NCBI GenBank assembly: GCA_030647855.1
Contig: JAUSIJ010000030.1
Coordinates: 1 to 11,324 of the forward strand
Length of the DNA: 11,324 nucleotides
From: a bacterium
GTDB taxonomy: Bacteria; Patescibacteriota; Minisyncoccia; Phycocordibacterales; JAUSIJ01
Reading direction: 5' to 3'
The notes below the pieces were generated by a model. The model saw nothing but the letters and a program-made list of their open reading frames with translations, was not told the DNA's origin and ran no database searches. Below are positions 1-5,353 of the stretch, piece after piece (positions within the stretch are counted from its first letter, which is position 1; each line of letters begins with the position of its first letter). The position numbers and the translations under genes are program-made.

Positions 1-108
1 AACATGAACTGTACCACGCTACCGATAAGCGGATCCGAGGAAAAAGAACTCTCGGCGGATGGCAAATATTTTTTGCAGAGTTGCGCGCGGGATTTTCTCC
101 CGCTCTAA
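1..108 (+). CDS. Possible C-terminal end of an upstream gene (partial)
   Basis: Frame 1 is open from the window edge to a TAA at 106-108, giving 35 residues that end in CARDFLPL. The codon choice (GAG, GAA, AAA, CTC, GCG, GGC) resembles the neighbouring genes, and the tail alternates charged and hydrophobic residues like a real protein end. No start is visible apart from an ATG at position 4, which has no room for upstream signals. The stretch is too short to assign a family. A short hairpin (GCGGGA/TCCCGC) overlaps the last codons but has no T-run, so it is not a clear terminator. Confidence 0.35.
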   Translation, partial: NMNCTTLPISGSEEKELSADGKYFLQSCARDFLPL

Positions 109-215
109 AGCATCCACTGGGATTCTTAGCAACGATTATTCTAAGTTTAAACAAGCAACGAATCCTTCTCTACATTAAGCGAATTAGCAAAGGATTTTGA
201 TCTTTTAGTGGTTGG

Positions 216-244
216 TTTACAATATCTTTTTTTGTGTGTATACT
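216..244 (+). promoter_or_regulatory. Sigma70-type promoter for rpsA
   Basis: TTTACA (216-221) and TATACT (239-244) are separated by 17 nt, a near-consensus housekeeping promoter. The predicted start near 251 gives a leader of about 130 nt before the ATG at 383. The spacer contains a T-run. The upstream stretch 109-215 is AT-rich and shows no other recognisable feature. Confidence 0.7.
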
Positions 245-247
245 GGC

Positions 248-357
248 AGTCGCCTGTCCCCTGAAACGGGATTCATTTTAAGGCGATTAGAAGCGAAGCG
301 CGATTAACCCTGTCCCGTAAGATAGTCGTCCGCCGCAGGCGGATTATCTCACGGGGC
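248..357 (+). promoter_or_regulatory. Structured 5' leader of rpsA, two hairpins
   Basis: Hairpin A pairs TCGCCT (250-255) with AGGCGA (281-286) and TCCC (257-260) with GGGA (268-271). Hairpin B is a long interrupted stem: CCCGT (314-318) with ACGGG (351-355), AGATA (320-324) with TATCT (345-349), and TCCGCC (329-334) with GGCGGA (338-343) around a GCA loop. CCTGTCCC occurs twice (253-260 and 309-316) and ACGGG twice (266-270 and 351-355), so the two halves could exchange partners. The structure ends about 25 nt before the start codon, where no Shine-Dalgarno sequence is present. S1 regulates its own translation in other bacteria; regulation here is inference. Confidence 0.5.
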
Positions 358-382
358 AAAAACGAGCTTCACTATTTTTTTT

Positions 383-1537
383 ATGTTAGAAGACCAAACT
401 GCAGTTGTAGAAAATTCGGACAACGCTCTAGAATTAAAAGAAAAAACAAAAAAGGATTCGCTCATGGGGAGACTCCTCAATGACACCCCGAATCCTCCAA
501 GTGTCGGCGATATCGTGGAAGGACCTGTCATCGCCATAGACAAGAACTCAGTCTACGTTGACCTCCCCCCGCACGGCACCGGCATCATTTACGGGCGCGA
601 ATACATCAACGCGCGCGACATAATCAAAAAAATCAACATCGGCGACAATATCGCCGCTAAAGTTGTTGATCCCGAAAACGAGAACGGCTATATCGAGATT
701 TCCCTCAAGGAAGCCCGCCAAGCGCTCATTTGGGGCGAAGCCGAAGAAGCCATCAAGAACAAGACTCCGCTCGAACTCCAAGTGGTGGAGGCAAACAAGG
801 GAGGACTCATTCTCGTCTGGCAAGGCATCCAAGGATTTCTCCCTGCCTCTCAGCTTAAGGCTGAGCACTATCCCCGCGTGCTCGACGGCGATAAAGATAA
901 AATTCTTGAGGAGCTTCGAAAATTAGTCGGTGAAAAAATTACGGTTAACATCATTTCTGTCGCGCCGAAGGAAGGCAAACTTATCTTCTCCGAAAAAGGC
1001 ACCGAGCAGAAAGATAAAGAAAAAATAATCGGCAAGTACTCTCTCGGCGATGAGGTGAGCGGCGAAGTAACCGGCATCGTTGATTTCGGCATCTTCGTCA
1101 AATTAGAGGAAGGGCTCGAGGGACTAGTGCACATCTCGGAGATCGACTGGTCGCTCGTTGAGAATCCTCGGGCGCTCTTTAAGATCGGCGAACGGGTAAA
1201 GGTAAAGATTATAGAGATCAAAGAGGACAAGGTCTCGCTCTCAATCAAGGCTCTTAAGGAAAATCCGTGGGTGGAGGCGGCCAATAAATACAAGAAGGGC
1301 GACCGCGTGCAGGGCGTGATCATCAAGTACAACCGCCATGGAGCGCTGGCTTCGATCGAAGAAGGTATCGCCGGACTGGTGCACATTTCCGAATTCGGCA
1401 GCGAAGATAAGCTCCGCGAAATACTGGAACTCGGCAAGTCATATGACTTCGTCATCACCCTCTTCGACCTCAAGGAGCAAAAAATGGCACTCTCTTACCA
1501 AGAGGCTCACAAAGTGGCGGAAGAGAAAAAAGAATAG
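383..1537 (+). CDS. rpsA: Small ribosomal subunit protein S1 (four S1 domains)
   Basis: The 384-residue protein carries four consecutive S1/OB-fold RNA-binding domains: about residues 41-111 (starting VGDIVEGPV), 126-206 (a more divergent copy with GIQGFLPASQL), 222-291 (LGDEVSGEVTGIVDFGIFVKL, then GLVHISEI) and 304-373 (KKGDRVQGVI, then GLVHISEF). S1 binds single-stranded mRNA leaders and helps load them on the 30S subunit. The E. coli protein has six domains and about 557 residues; this short form resembles the four-domain versions of Gram-positives and other lineages. Domains 3 and 4 are the most canonical. The ATG at 383 follows a T-run with no Shine-Dalgarno, so the choice rests on homology and the upstream promoter. 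The tail is Lys/Glu rich. The gene appears monocistronic, with repeat E1 starting directly after its TAG. Confidence 0.93.
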   Translation: MLEDQTAVVENSDNALELKEKTKKDSLMGRLLNDTPNPPSVGDIVEGPVIAIDKNSVYVDLPPHGTGIIYGREYINARDIIKKINIGDNIAAKVVDPENENGYIEISLKEARQALIWGEAEEAIKNKTPLELQVVEANKGGLILVWQGIQGFLPASQLKAEHYPRVLDGDKDKILEELRKLVGEKITVNIISVAPKEGKLIFSEKGTEQKDKEKIIGKYSLGDEVSGEVTGIVDFGIFVKLEEGLEGLVHISEIDWSLVENPRALFKIGERVKVKIIEIKEDKVSLSIKALKENPWVEAANKYKKGDRVQGVIIKYNRHGALASIEEGIAGLVHISEFGSEDKLREILELGKSYDFVITLFDLKEQKMALSYQEAHKVAEEKKE

Positions 1538-1538
1538 A

Positions 1539-1690
1539 GGGGCGCTCGACACTTGTTTTGTAAAGCACGATAAAGCCTCCGCCTCAGGCGGAGGCTTTTC
1601 TCTACTCGGGCTTGCTCTTCCGCCTCCGGCGGAAACCAGGCCCGCAAGCCCTCCGTAAGGCTTTTCAAAACAAGTGTCTCGCTTGGGTAA
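1539..1690 (-). repeat. Structured repeat E1 (AGCGAG/CGAGCGCC family)
   Basis: Read on the minus strand, the element begins AAGCGAG (1678-1684) and ends CGAGCGCCCC (1539-1548). The outer arms GACACTTGTTTTG (1548-1560) and CAAAACAAGTGTC (1666-1678) are perfect complements, extended by five more pairs after one mismatch. Inside are a stem GGGCTTGC (1608-1615) with GCAAGCCC (1644-1651), enclosing TTCCGCC/GGCGGAA (1618-1634), and beside it the hairpin at 1572-1598. ATCGTGCT lies next to the inner end of one arm, as in E2 and E4. The element starts 1 nt after the rpsA stop codon. No reading frame in it looks protein-coding. Confidence 0.75.
1572..1599 (+). terminator. Rho-independent terminator of rpsA
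   Basis: A hairpin with arms GCCTCCGCC (1575-1583) and GGCGGAGGC (1587-1595), loop TCA, is flanked by AAA and TTTT so that the stem extends to 12 pairs. It lies 35 nt after the rpsA stop and inside repeat E1. The T-run is short (4), so termination may be partial. It also contains one copy of the TCCGCC-NNN-GGCGGA mini-palindrome. Confidence 0.6.
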
Positions 1691-1810
1691 GAGGAAAAAA
1701 AGTAAGTCATCCCTGCCTGCGCAAGGCTTTCAAAAACTACACCCTCGCTCTAATGGTAAAAATAGCTGAAATGTTTTGCAAAAGCAACACCTCGCTTAGT
1801 TGAAAAGGAA
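1691..1810 (-). repeat. AGCGAG half-units in series next to E1
   Basis: On the minus strand two further AGCGAG motifs (complements at 1791-1796 and 1744-1749) precede the one that opens E1 (1678-1683). Each is followed by a variable segment and a TTTTG(C/A)AAA-type motif. The first unit is 47 nt long. It and the start of the second match a + strand copy at 5131-5212: about 23 of the first 27 bases of the unit agree, and 27 of 29 bases agree after the second AGCGAG, including TTTTTGAAAGCCTTGCGC. Neither unit has a matching right arm, so they look like truncated family members. The rest of the spacer to 1871 shows nothing recognisable. Confidence 0.6.
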
Positions 1811-1871
1811 AGAAGCAAGCCATCTCGGCCTTCATAAAGCTTCCAAAATGACTTTCCTAAAGTTTTTTAAG

Positions 1872-1903
1872 AAAATAACCAGCACACGCTGGTTATTTTT
1901 TTT
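1872..1903 (+). terminator. Strong terminator, usable on both strands
   Basis: Perfect 12-bp arms AAAATAACCAGC (1872-1883) and GCTGGTTATTTT (1888-1899) enclose an ACAC loop, with eight Ts at 1896-1903 on the + strand. The flanking A/T runs let the same hairpin act on minus-strand transcripts. The stop codon of the minus-strand gene (1893-1895) lies inside the stem, so pth and its partner probably end here, and any readthrough from rpsA would end here too. Confidence 0.8.
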
Positions 1904-2186
1904 CTCCCTTGGCCTCATGCGACACCTCGAGATACGCTATCGGCTGAAGAGTAGCGCTCCTGATCCGCCCGATCTCTGTTATTAAATCTTGCTTCCGGAT
2001 CAGGTAGTCAACCGGTTCCGGCTCCGCCTTCGCAACAAGCTCGCGGAGCTCGCTCAGAACAGCTTCCATTTTCTCCCCTTCTGGCGCACCGAGCGGATAG
2101 CGAACATGTAACGTATCGATCGGCGGCGGAAGCAAAGCCTGACCTTCAACCTCAAAAGAACAGAGGGCTTCTATTTTAATCGGCAT
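1893..2186 (-). CDS. Small hypothetical protein downstream of pth
   Basis: A 97-residue protein starting MPIKIEALCSFEVEG. I chose this ATG (complement of 2184-2186) because AAAGGAG stands 5 nt upstream, a good Shine-Dalgarno site; a longer frame from 2234 adds 16 residues with no such signal. I do not recognise the family. No signal peptide or membrane segment is evident. The middle has a Pro-rich stretch (LLPPPID), then a probable helical region (residues about 40-75, many Glu/Leu/Arg) containing LIRKQDLITEIGRIRSATL, and a charged tail ending KGEKK. The gene starts 50 nt after pth on the same strand and probably shares its transcript. Its stop codon is embedded in the terminator hairpin. Confidence 0.65.
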   Translation of the reverse strand: MPIKIEALCSFEVEGQALLPPPIDTLHVRYPLGAPEGEKMEAVLSELRELVAKAEPEPVDYLIRKQDLITEIGRIRSATLQPIAYLEVSHEAKGEKK

Positions 2187-2236
2187 AAGAGCTCCTTTCA
2201 CTCTGAGCTTGGCACAAAAAAACTCTCCTTGCAAAG

Positions 2237-2830
2237 CTAGCCGTTGAATTGCGACATCGCCTTTTCCCTGCTTTCAAGGATAAGGGTGCGCATCGCTTCC
2301 GTAACTTTTTTTGATATTTTTTTTATTGTGTCGAGCTCGGCCTTGGCAAATGGGGCGATAATAAAATCATTCACTCCCTCTTCCCCCTTCGGTTTTTTTA
2401 TTTTGCCACTGGGGGTAGCCCGCGAAATGCCGATCCGGACCCTCGTAAAACCCCTCGTCTTGATGCTCCGGATAATTGATTCGAGCCCTCGGTGGCCGCC
2501 CGAACCACGGTTAAAAGAGATCTTCATTGAACCGAGCGGTAGATCGAGATCGTCGTGGATAACAACAAACTGTTCGGCCTTTTTAGCGCTTGTTATAAGG
2601 AGCGCTAGACTCTTTCCTGACCGATTCATAAAGGTTTCAGGCTCTACCAGTATAATTTTTTCTTTTTTAAGCTGGCCTCGCGAAACGAGAGCCGTCATTT
2701 TTTTATCAAATTGAAACTCGGGAAATTTTTCCGCTTTTCGAAACGCTTCGAGCATTATCCGTCCGGTGTTGTGTCGAGTGTCTTGGTACTCTTCTCCGGG
2801 ATTGCCGAGACCGGCGATTACAAATGTCAT
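2237..2830 (-). CDS. pth: Peptidyl-tRNA hydrolase
   Basis: The 197-residue protein matches bacterial Pth, which cleaves the ester bond of peptidyl-tRNA released by stalled ribosomes and recycles the tRNA. The active-site set is complete: N10 in GLGNPG, the catalytic base H20 in DTRHNTG, N69 in ETFMNRSG and the acidic pair D93/D94 in VIHDDLDLPLG. Gly-rich NRGSGGHRGLESI follows as in the family. The length is normal (about 190-200). A modest Lys/Gly-rich insertion (SGKIKKPKGEEGV) precedes the conserved NDFIIAPF region. The ATG begins MTFVIAGLGNPG, exactly where the family starts; no strong Shine-Dalgarno is present. Its promoter faces away from lepB. Confidence 0.95.
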   Translation of the reverse strand: MTFVIAGLGNPGEEYQDTRHNTGRIMLEAFRKAEKFPEFQFDKKMTALVSRGQLKKEKIILVEPETFMNRSGKSLALLITSAKKAEQFVVIHDDLDLPLGSMKISFNRGSGGHRGLESIIRSIKTRGFTRVRIGISRATPSGKIKKPKGEEGVNDFIIAPFAKAELDTIKKISKKVTEAMRTLILESREKAMSQFNG

Positions 2831-2859
2831 CTGTCGCAGTGCTAATGATTAATGAATTG

Positions 2860-2887
2860 ATTGTACGTGAGCGTAAAAATTACTCAA
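2860..2887 (-). promoter_or_regulatory. Promoter for pth
   Basis: On the minus strand TTGAGT (complement of 2882-2887) and TACAAT (complement of 2860-2865) are separated by 16 nt. The predicted start lies about 20-25 nt before the pth ATG. It is back to back with the lepB promoter. Confidence 0.55.
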
Positions 2888-2912
2888 CATCGAGAAAACA
2901 CGAATTTTTCTC

Positions 2913-2941
2913 TTGTGTCAAGAAGGCCTTTGTACTAAAAT
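2913..2941 (+). promoter_or_regulatory. Promoter for lepB, implying a leaderless mRNA
   Basis: TTGTGT (2913-2918) and TAAAAT (2936-2941) are 17 nt apart. The expected transcription start is near 2948-2949, which coincides with the ATG at 2949. The -10 box overlaps the alternative ATG at 2940, so a transcript from this promoter could not use that start. Confidence 0.5.
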
Positions 2942-2948
2942 GAACCGT

Positions 2949-3566
2949 ATGCATGAGTATGACAACACGGTGGATTTGCGAAATCCTCCGGGCGAAGGTC
3001 CGTCCACGCCCCCGGCGCCGTATCGAGAAAATTTTTTCGTCGAAATCGCCAAGTTCGCTTTCATCGCTCTCGCCATCGTCGTACCTATTCGCTACTTCAT
3101 CGCCCAACCTTTCATCGTAGAAGGCGCTTCGATGCACCCGACGTTTTCGACCGGCCAATATCTCATCATTGACCAGCTAAGTTACCGATTTGAGAAGCCG
3201 GAGCGCGGCGAGGTTATCGTTTTTAAGTACCCTAAGGATGAAAGCAAGTATTTTATAAAGCGCATTATCGGCCTTCCGGGCGAAACTCTCCTTATTCAGG
3301 GTGATAAGGTGATCATTAAAAATGACGACCATCCCGATGGCATGGTACTCGACGAACCCTACATCAAAAGCAACCGCGACGATTACACGACGATAACACT
3401 CGGAGCGATGGAGTACTTTGTCATGGGTGATAATCGGTCGGCAAGCTCCGACTCACGCATCTGGGGACCGCTCAAGGAGGATCTTATTGTCGGGCGGCCG
3501 ATCGTGCGACTCTTTCCGCTGAGCAAAATCGACCTTTTCCCTGGCGCCTACTCTACTCAAGAATAA
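2949..3566 (+). CDS. lepB: Signal peptidase I
   Basis: A type I signal peptidase, a membrane serine protease with a Ser/Lys dyad that removes signal peptides from exported proteins. With the start at 2949 it has 205 residues. A Pro-rich cytoplasmic tail (1-28) is followed by one membrane segment (about 34-52, rich in Ala, Ile, Val and Phe). The catalytic serine is S61 in VEGASMHPT and the general base is K104 in YFIKRIIGLPGE. The C-terminal box is MGDNRSASSDSR. The single membrane anchor and small size fit the Gram-positive type. In-frame starts exist at 2913 (TTG), 2940 and 2949; I prefer 2949 because the promoter -10 box overlaps 2940, but 2940 (AGAAGG about 13 nt upstream) is possible. The next gene follows after 24 nt, suggesting an operon. 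Confidence 0.92.
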   Translation: MHEYDNTVDLRNPPGEGPSTPPAPYRENFFVEIAKFAFIALAIVVPIRYFIAQPFIVEGASMHPTFSTGQYLIIDQLSYRFEKPERGEVIVFKYPKDESKYFIKRIIGLPGETLLIQGDKVIIKNDDHPDGMVLDEPYIKSNRDDYTTITLGAMEYFVMGDNRSASSDSRIWGPLKEDLIVGRPIVRLFPLSKIDLFPGAYSTQE

Positions 3567-3590
3567 TTTAATAGCCTAAAAACCGAACCG

Positions 3591-4844
3591 ATGCTCAAGC
3601 CGATAAAGACCTCCAAACCCTTCACCATAAAACCAGAACTTGAGATCGCGCCGCTACCGATATCAATAGAGCCGGCCATTCCCCGAGGTATGGAAACCGT
3701 CCTCGCCGTGGCTCACCACTATGGCTTTAAGCTCTGGCCGAGCCCGCGCATTACGCGCGATGATCTCGCCCGCGGCAAAGCGCTCAAGGTTTTCGAGGAG
3801 GAATCCCCCGAATATGATTTTCTCGATGTGCCGGAGGAGAAAACCGCCTTTCTTCGAGCCTATATCGAAAGCGGCCTTAATGCCTACGTTCATCCGGTCA
3901 TGGCCTTTTACAAGCGTCCCATGCCCGGCATCAAGGGCAGAAAACCGAGCAAAGAGAAGCAGTTCGCCCTTGAAATCCTTGGTTCATCGCGAAGCATCGT
4001 CGAAGCAACCCTCATCAAAACGGCAAGAGCCATTCTCGAAGAAGAGGGTTACCCTGATATTTTCGTCGAAGTCAACAGCATCGGCGACAAGGATGCCATT
4101 TCCAAATTTGACCGAGAACTCAACGTTCATTACCGCAAGCAAGCCAGCTCCATGCCGGGACTTTGCCGTCAGGCGTTTAAAAAAGACGCCTTTAATCTTT
4201 TGCAGTACAACAACAAGGACTGTGATCCATATCGCGCCAGTGCGCCGAAATCAATTAGCTTTCTCTCTGAAGCAAACCGAGAGCACTTTAAAGAAGTACT
4301 CGAGTACATGGAAATTCTTGAGATTCCATACCAGATCAACAATTCACTGGTCGGCAATCGCGCCTACTGCTCGCAGATGATCTTCCGCATTAAAAATAAC
4401 GATAAGCACAATACGGTTCTGGCAACCGGTTACCGCTATGACTCACTCGCCAAAAAAATGGGCCTCTCCCGTAAAGAGATTGCTTCGGCCGGTATCATTT
4501 TGTCATTCAAGCGGGTGCTCCCGGAAAGTGATAAAAAAATTACCATTCGGGTGACCAAGAAGCCCAAATTTTTCCTCGTTCAGCTCGGCTTCGAGGCAAA
4601 ACTGAAAAGCCTCATGGTAATTGAACTCCTGCGCAAAGCCAAAATCGCCATCAGTCACGCTCTCACCAAGGACAAACTGGTGGCACAGCTCTCGATTGCC
4701 GAAAATAATAAGTTTCCCTACATTCTCATCATGGGCCAGAAGGAAGCAGTTGAAGGAACGGTGGTCGTACGCGACATGACCACGCGATCGCAGGAAACGG
4801 TGCCGATCGACCACCTGCCGAAGTATCTTGAGAAAATCAAGTAA
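3591..4844 (+). CDS. Histidyl-tRNA synthetase-like protein with degenerate active site
   Basis: This 417-residue protein aligns by eye along histidyl-tRNA synthetase. A motif-1-like IPRGMETVLAVAHHYGF lies near residue 30. A motif-2 equivalent FYKRPMPGIKGRKPSKEKQF (106-125) replaces the usual FRYERPQ-GRYRQFHQ. EVNSIGD (160-166), the APKSISFL and EHFKEVLEYMEILEIPYQIN region, a motif-3-like GYRYD (280-284) and a C-terminal anticodon-binding fold (about 325-417, with YILIMGQKEA and VVVRDMTT) follow. The histidine-binding loop, normally LVRGLDYY, reads LVGNRAYC here (253-260), so the catalytic Arg and Tyr pair are not conserved. It may be a paralogue with another role or a very divergent synthetase. 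HisZ normally lacks the anticodon domain, which argues against that name. The start ATG has no clear Shine-Dalgarno. Repeat E2 begins 2 nt after its stop. Confidence 0.75.
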   Translation: MLKPIKTSKPFTIKPELEIAPLPISIEPAIPRGMETVLAVAHHYGFKLWPSPRITRDDLARGKALKVFEEESPEYDFLDVPEEKTAFLRAYIESGLNAYVHPVMAFYKRPMPGIKGRKPSKEKQFALEILGSSRSIVEATLIKTARAILEEEGYPDIFVEVNSIGDKDAISKFDRELNVHYRKQASSMPGLCRQAFKKDAFNLLQYNNKDCDPYRASAPKSISFLSEANREHFKEVLEYMEILEIPYQINNSLVGNRAYCSQMIFRIKNNDKHNTVLATGYRYDSLAKKMGLSRKEIASAGIILSFKRVLPESDKKITIRVTKKPKFFLVQLGFEAKLKSLMVIELLRKAKIAISHALTKDKLVAQLSIAENNKFPYILIMGQKEAVEGTVVVRDMTTRSQETVPIDHLPKYLEKIK

Positions 4845-4846
4845 AA

Positions 4847-4994
4847 GGGCGCTCGGCATTTATTTCCAAGAGCACGCGTCAATTTCCCCTGCGAGGAAAT
4901 TGCGCTCCCTCTCACCCTCGCTCTTCCACCTACGGCGGAAGCCATGCCCGCGAGGGCTCCGAGAGTCTCTTGGAAACAAACGCCTCGCTGGGAT
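4847..4994 (-). repeat. Structured repeat E2 (AGCGAG/CGAGCGCC family)
   Basis: On the minus strand it opens with CCCAGCGAG (complement of 4984-4992) and closes with CGAGCGCCC (complement of 4847-4855). The outer arms are GGCATTTATTTCCAAGAG (4855-4872) and CTCTTGGAAACAAACGCC (4967-4984): 16 of 18 pairs, and the two exceptions are A-C on + but G-U wobble in a minus-strand RNA. The core stem is CCCTCGC (4915-4921) with GCGAGGG (4950-4956), enclosing TTCCACC/GGCGGAA (4924-4940). A second hairpin pairs CAATTTCC (4880-4887) with GGAAATTG (4895-4902). ACGCGTG adjoins the inner end of an arm, as in E4. The layout is the same as E1 with largely different stem sequences. Confidence 0.75.
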
Positions 4995-5095
4995 AGAAAG
5001 CCAGTCGCAGATTGCCAACGTCTTCGAAAGCAAAGTATTCGCTAGGTTGGGGGACGGATACCGCTATGCTTCGAGAGCATACCCTCGCTCAGATG
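4990..5095 (-). repeat. AGCGAG half-units in series next to E2
   Basis: On the minus strand AGCGAG (complement of 5084-5089) and the variant AGCGAA (complement of 5038-5043) precede the AGCGAG that opens E2, at spacings of 46 and 54 nt. The first unit contains the hairpin TATGCT-CTCGA-AGCATA (within 5063-5081). The second contains GCTTTCGAAGAC. Neither has a matching right arm. The arrangement mirrors the half-units beside E1. Confidence 0.5.
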
Positions 5096-5127
5096 GGGAG
5101 AAGGGTCTTTGTAACTTTTATAAACAT

Positions 5128-5177
5128 CAAAGCGAGGCATTACTTCTGCAAAACATTGCTCCTTTTCCTATTGACCA
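5128..5177 (+). repeat. AGCGAG half-unit leading into E4
   Basis: A 47-nt unit starting AGCGAG at 5131 and running into the AGCGAG of E4 at 5178. Its first part, including CTGCAAAACATT, matches the minus-strand unit at 1750-1796. The junction AGCGAGGGT followed by GTTTTTGAAAGCC is shared with the unit at 1715-1749. The same arrangement therefore occurs in opposite orientation 3.4 kb away. Confidence 0.55.
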
Positions 5178-5313
5178 AGCGAGGGTATCGTTTTTGAAAG
5201 CCTTGCGCAGGCGCGACGGCGCCGAGCAGAGCAGAAAATTCAGCTCGCCTCGCTGGAGCTTGGCGAAGCGGGCAGAATTTTACGCGTGCTTTCAAAAACG
5301 ATACCTGAGCGCC
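5174..5313 (+). repeat. Structured repeat E4 (+ orientation) upstream of rpsU
   Basis: It opens with ACCAAGCGAG (5174-5183) and closes with TGAGCGCC (5306-5313). The outer arms GGTATCGTTTTTGAAAGC (5184-5201) and GCTTTCAAAAACGATACC (5288-5305) are 18-bp perfect complements. Inside are GGCGC-GACG-GCGCC (5210-5223) and a long stem: AAAATTC (5235-5241) with GAATTTT (5275-5281), continued by GCTCGCCTCGC (5243-5253) with GCGAAGCGGGC (5263-5273), which has one G-U and one mismatch. ACGCGTGCT precedes the right arm as in E2. It ends 40 nt before rpsU and may lie in its leader. No promoter for rpsU was convincingly identified in 5095-5353. Confidence 0.75.
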
Positions 5314-5353
5314 ATATTTGTCAAAAGCAGAGGCCCATGTTAAGGTAGAGCGC

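Noticed and set aside
1..40. Minus-strand tRNA 5' half (GGATCCG then a D-arm-like GGTAGCGTGGTA).
   Set aside because: D-stem and anticodon-stem pairing could not both be satisfied with U33 in place, and the + strand reads as a plausible protein tail.
1539..1690. Integron attC site or IS insertion with terminal inverted repeats.
   Set aside because: No GTT/AAC core sites, no transposase or integrase frame, and the two ends (AGCGAG and CGAGCGCC) are not inverted copies of each other.
2244..2714. A 156-codon + strand open frame opposite pth.
   Set aside because: pth has all catalytic residues; the antisense frame has no recognisable features.
4990..5183. CRISPR array, because short motifs recur at near-regular spacing.
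   Set aside because: The shared part is only about 7-12 bp, units differ along their length, orientation flips, and no cas genes are present.
4828..5343. A 171-codon + strand open frame across the repeat cluster.
   Set aside because: It overlaps the end of the HisRS-like gene and runs through inverted repeats E2 and E4; composition is that of the repeats, with no family resemblance or start signal.
5318..5353. TTG start extending rpsU by 12 residues.
   Set aside because: The S21 family begins at the ATG at 5354, which has AAGGTAGAG in the right place.
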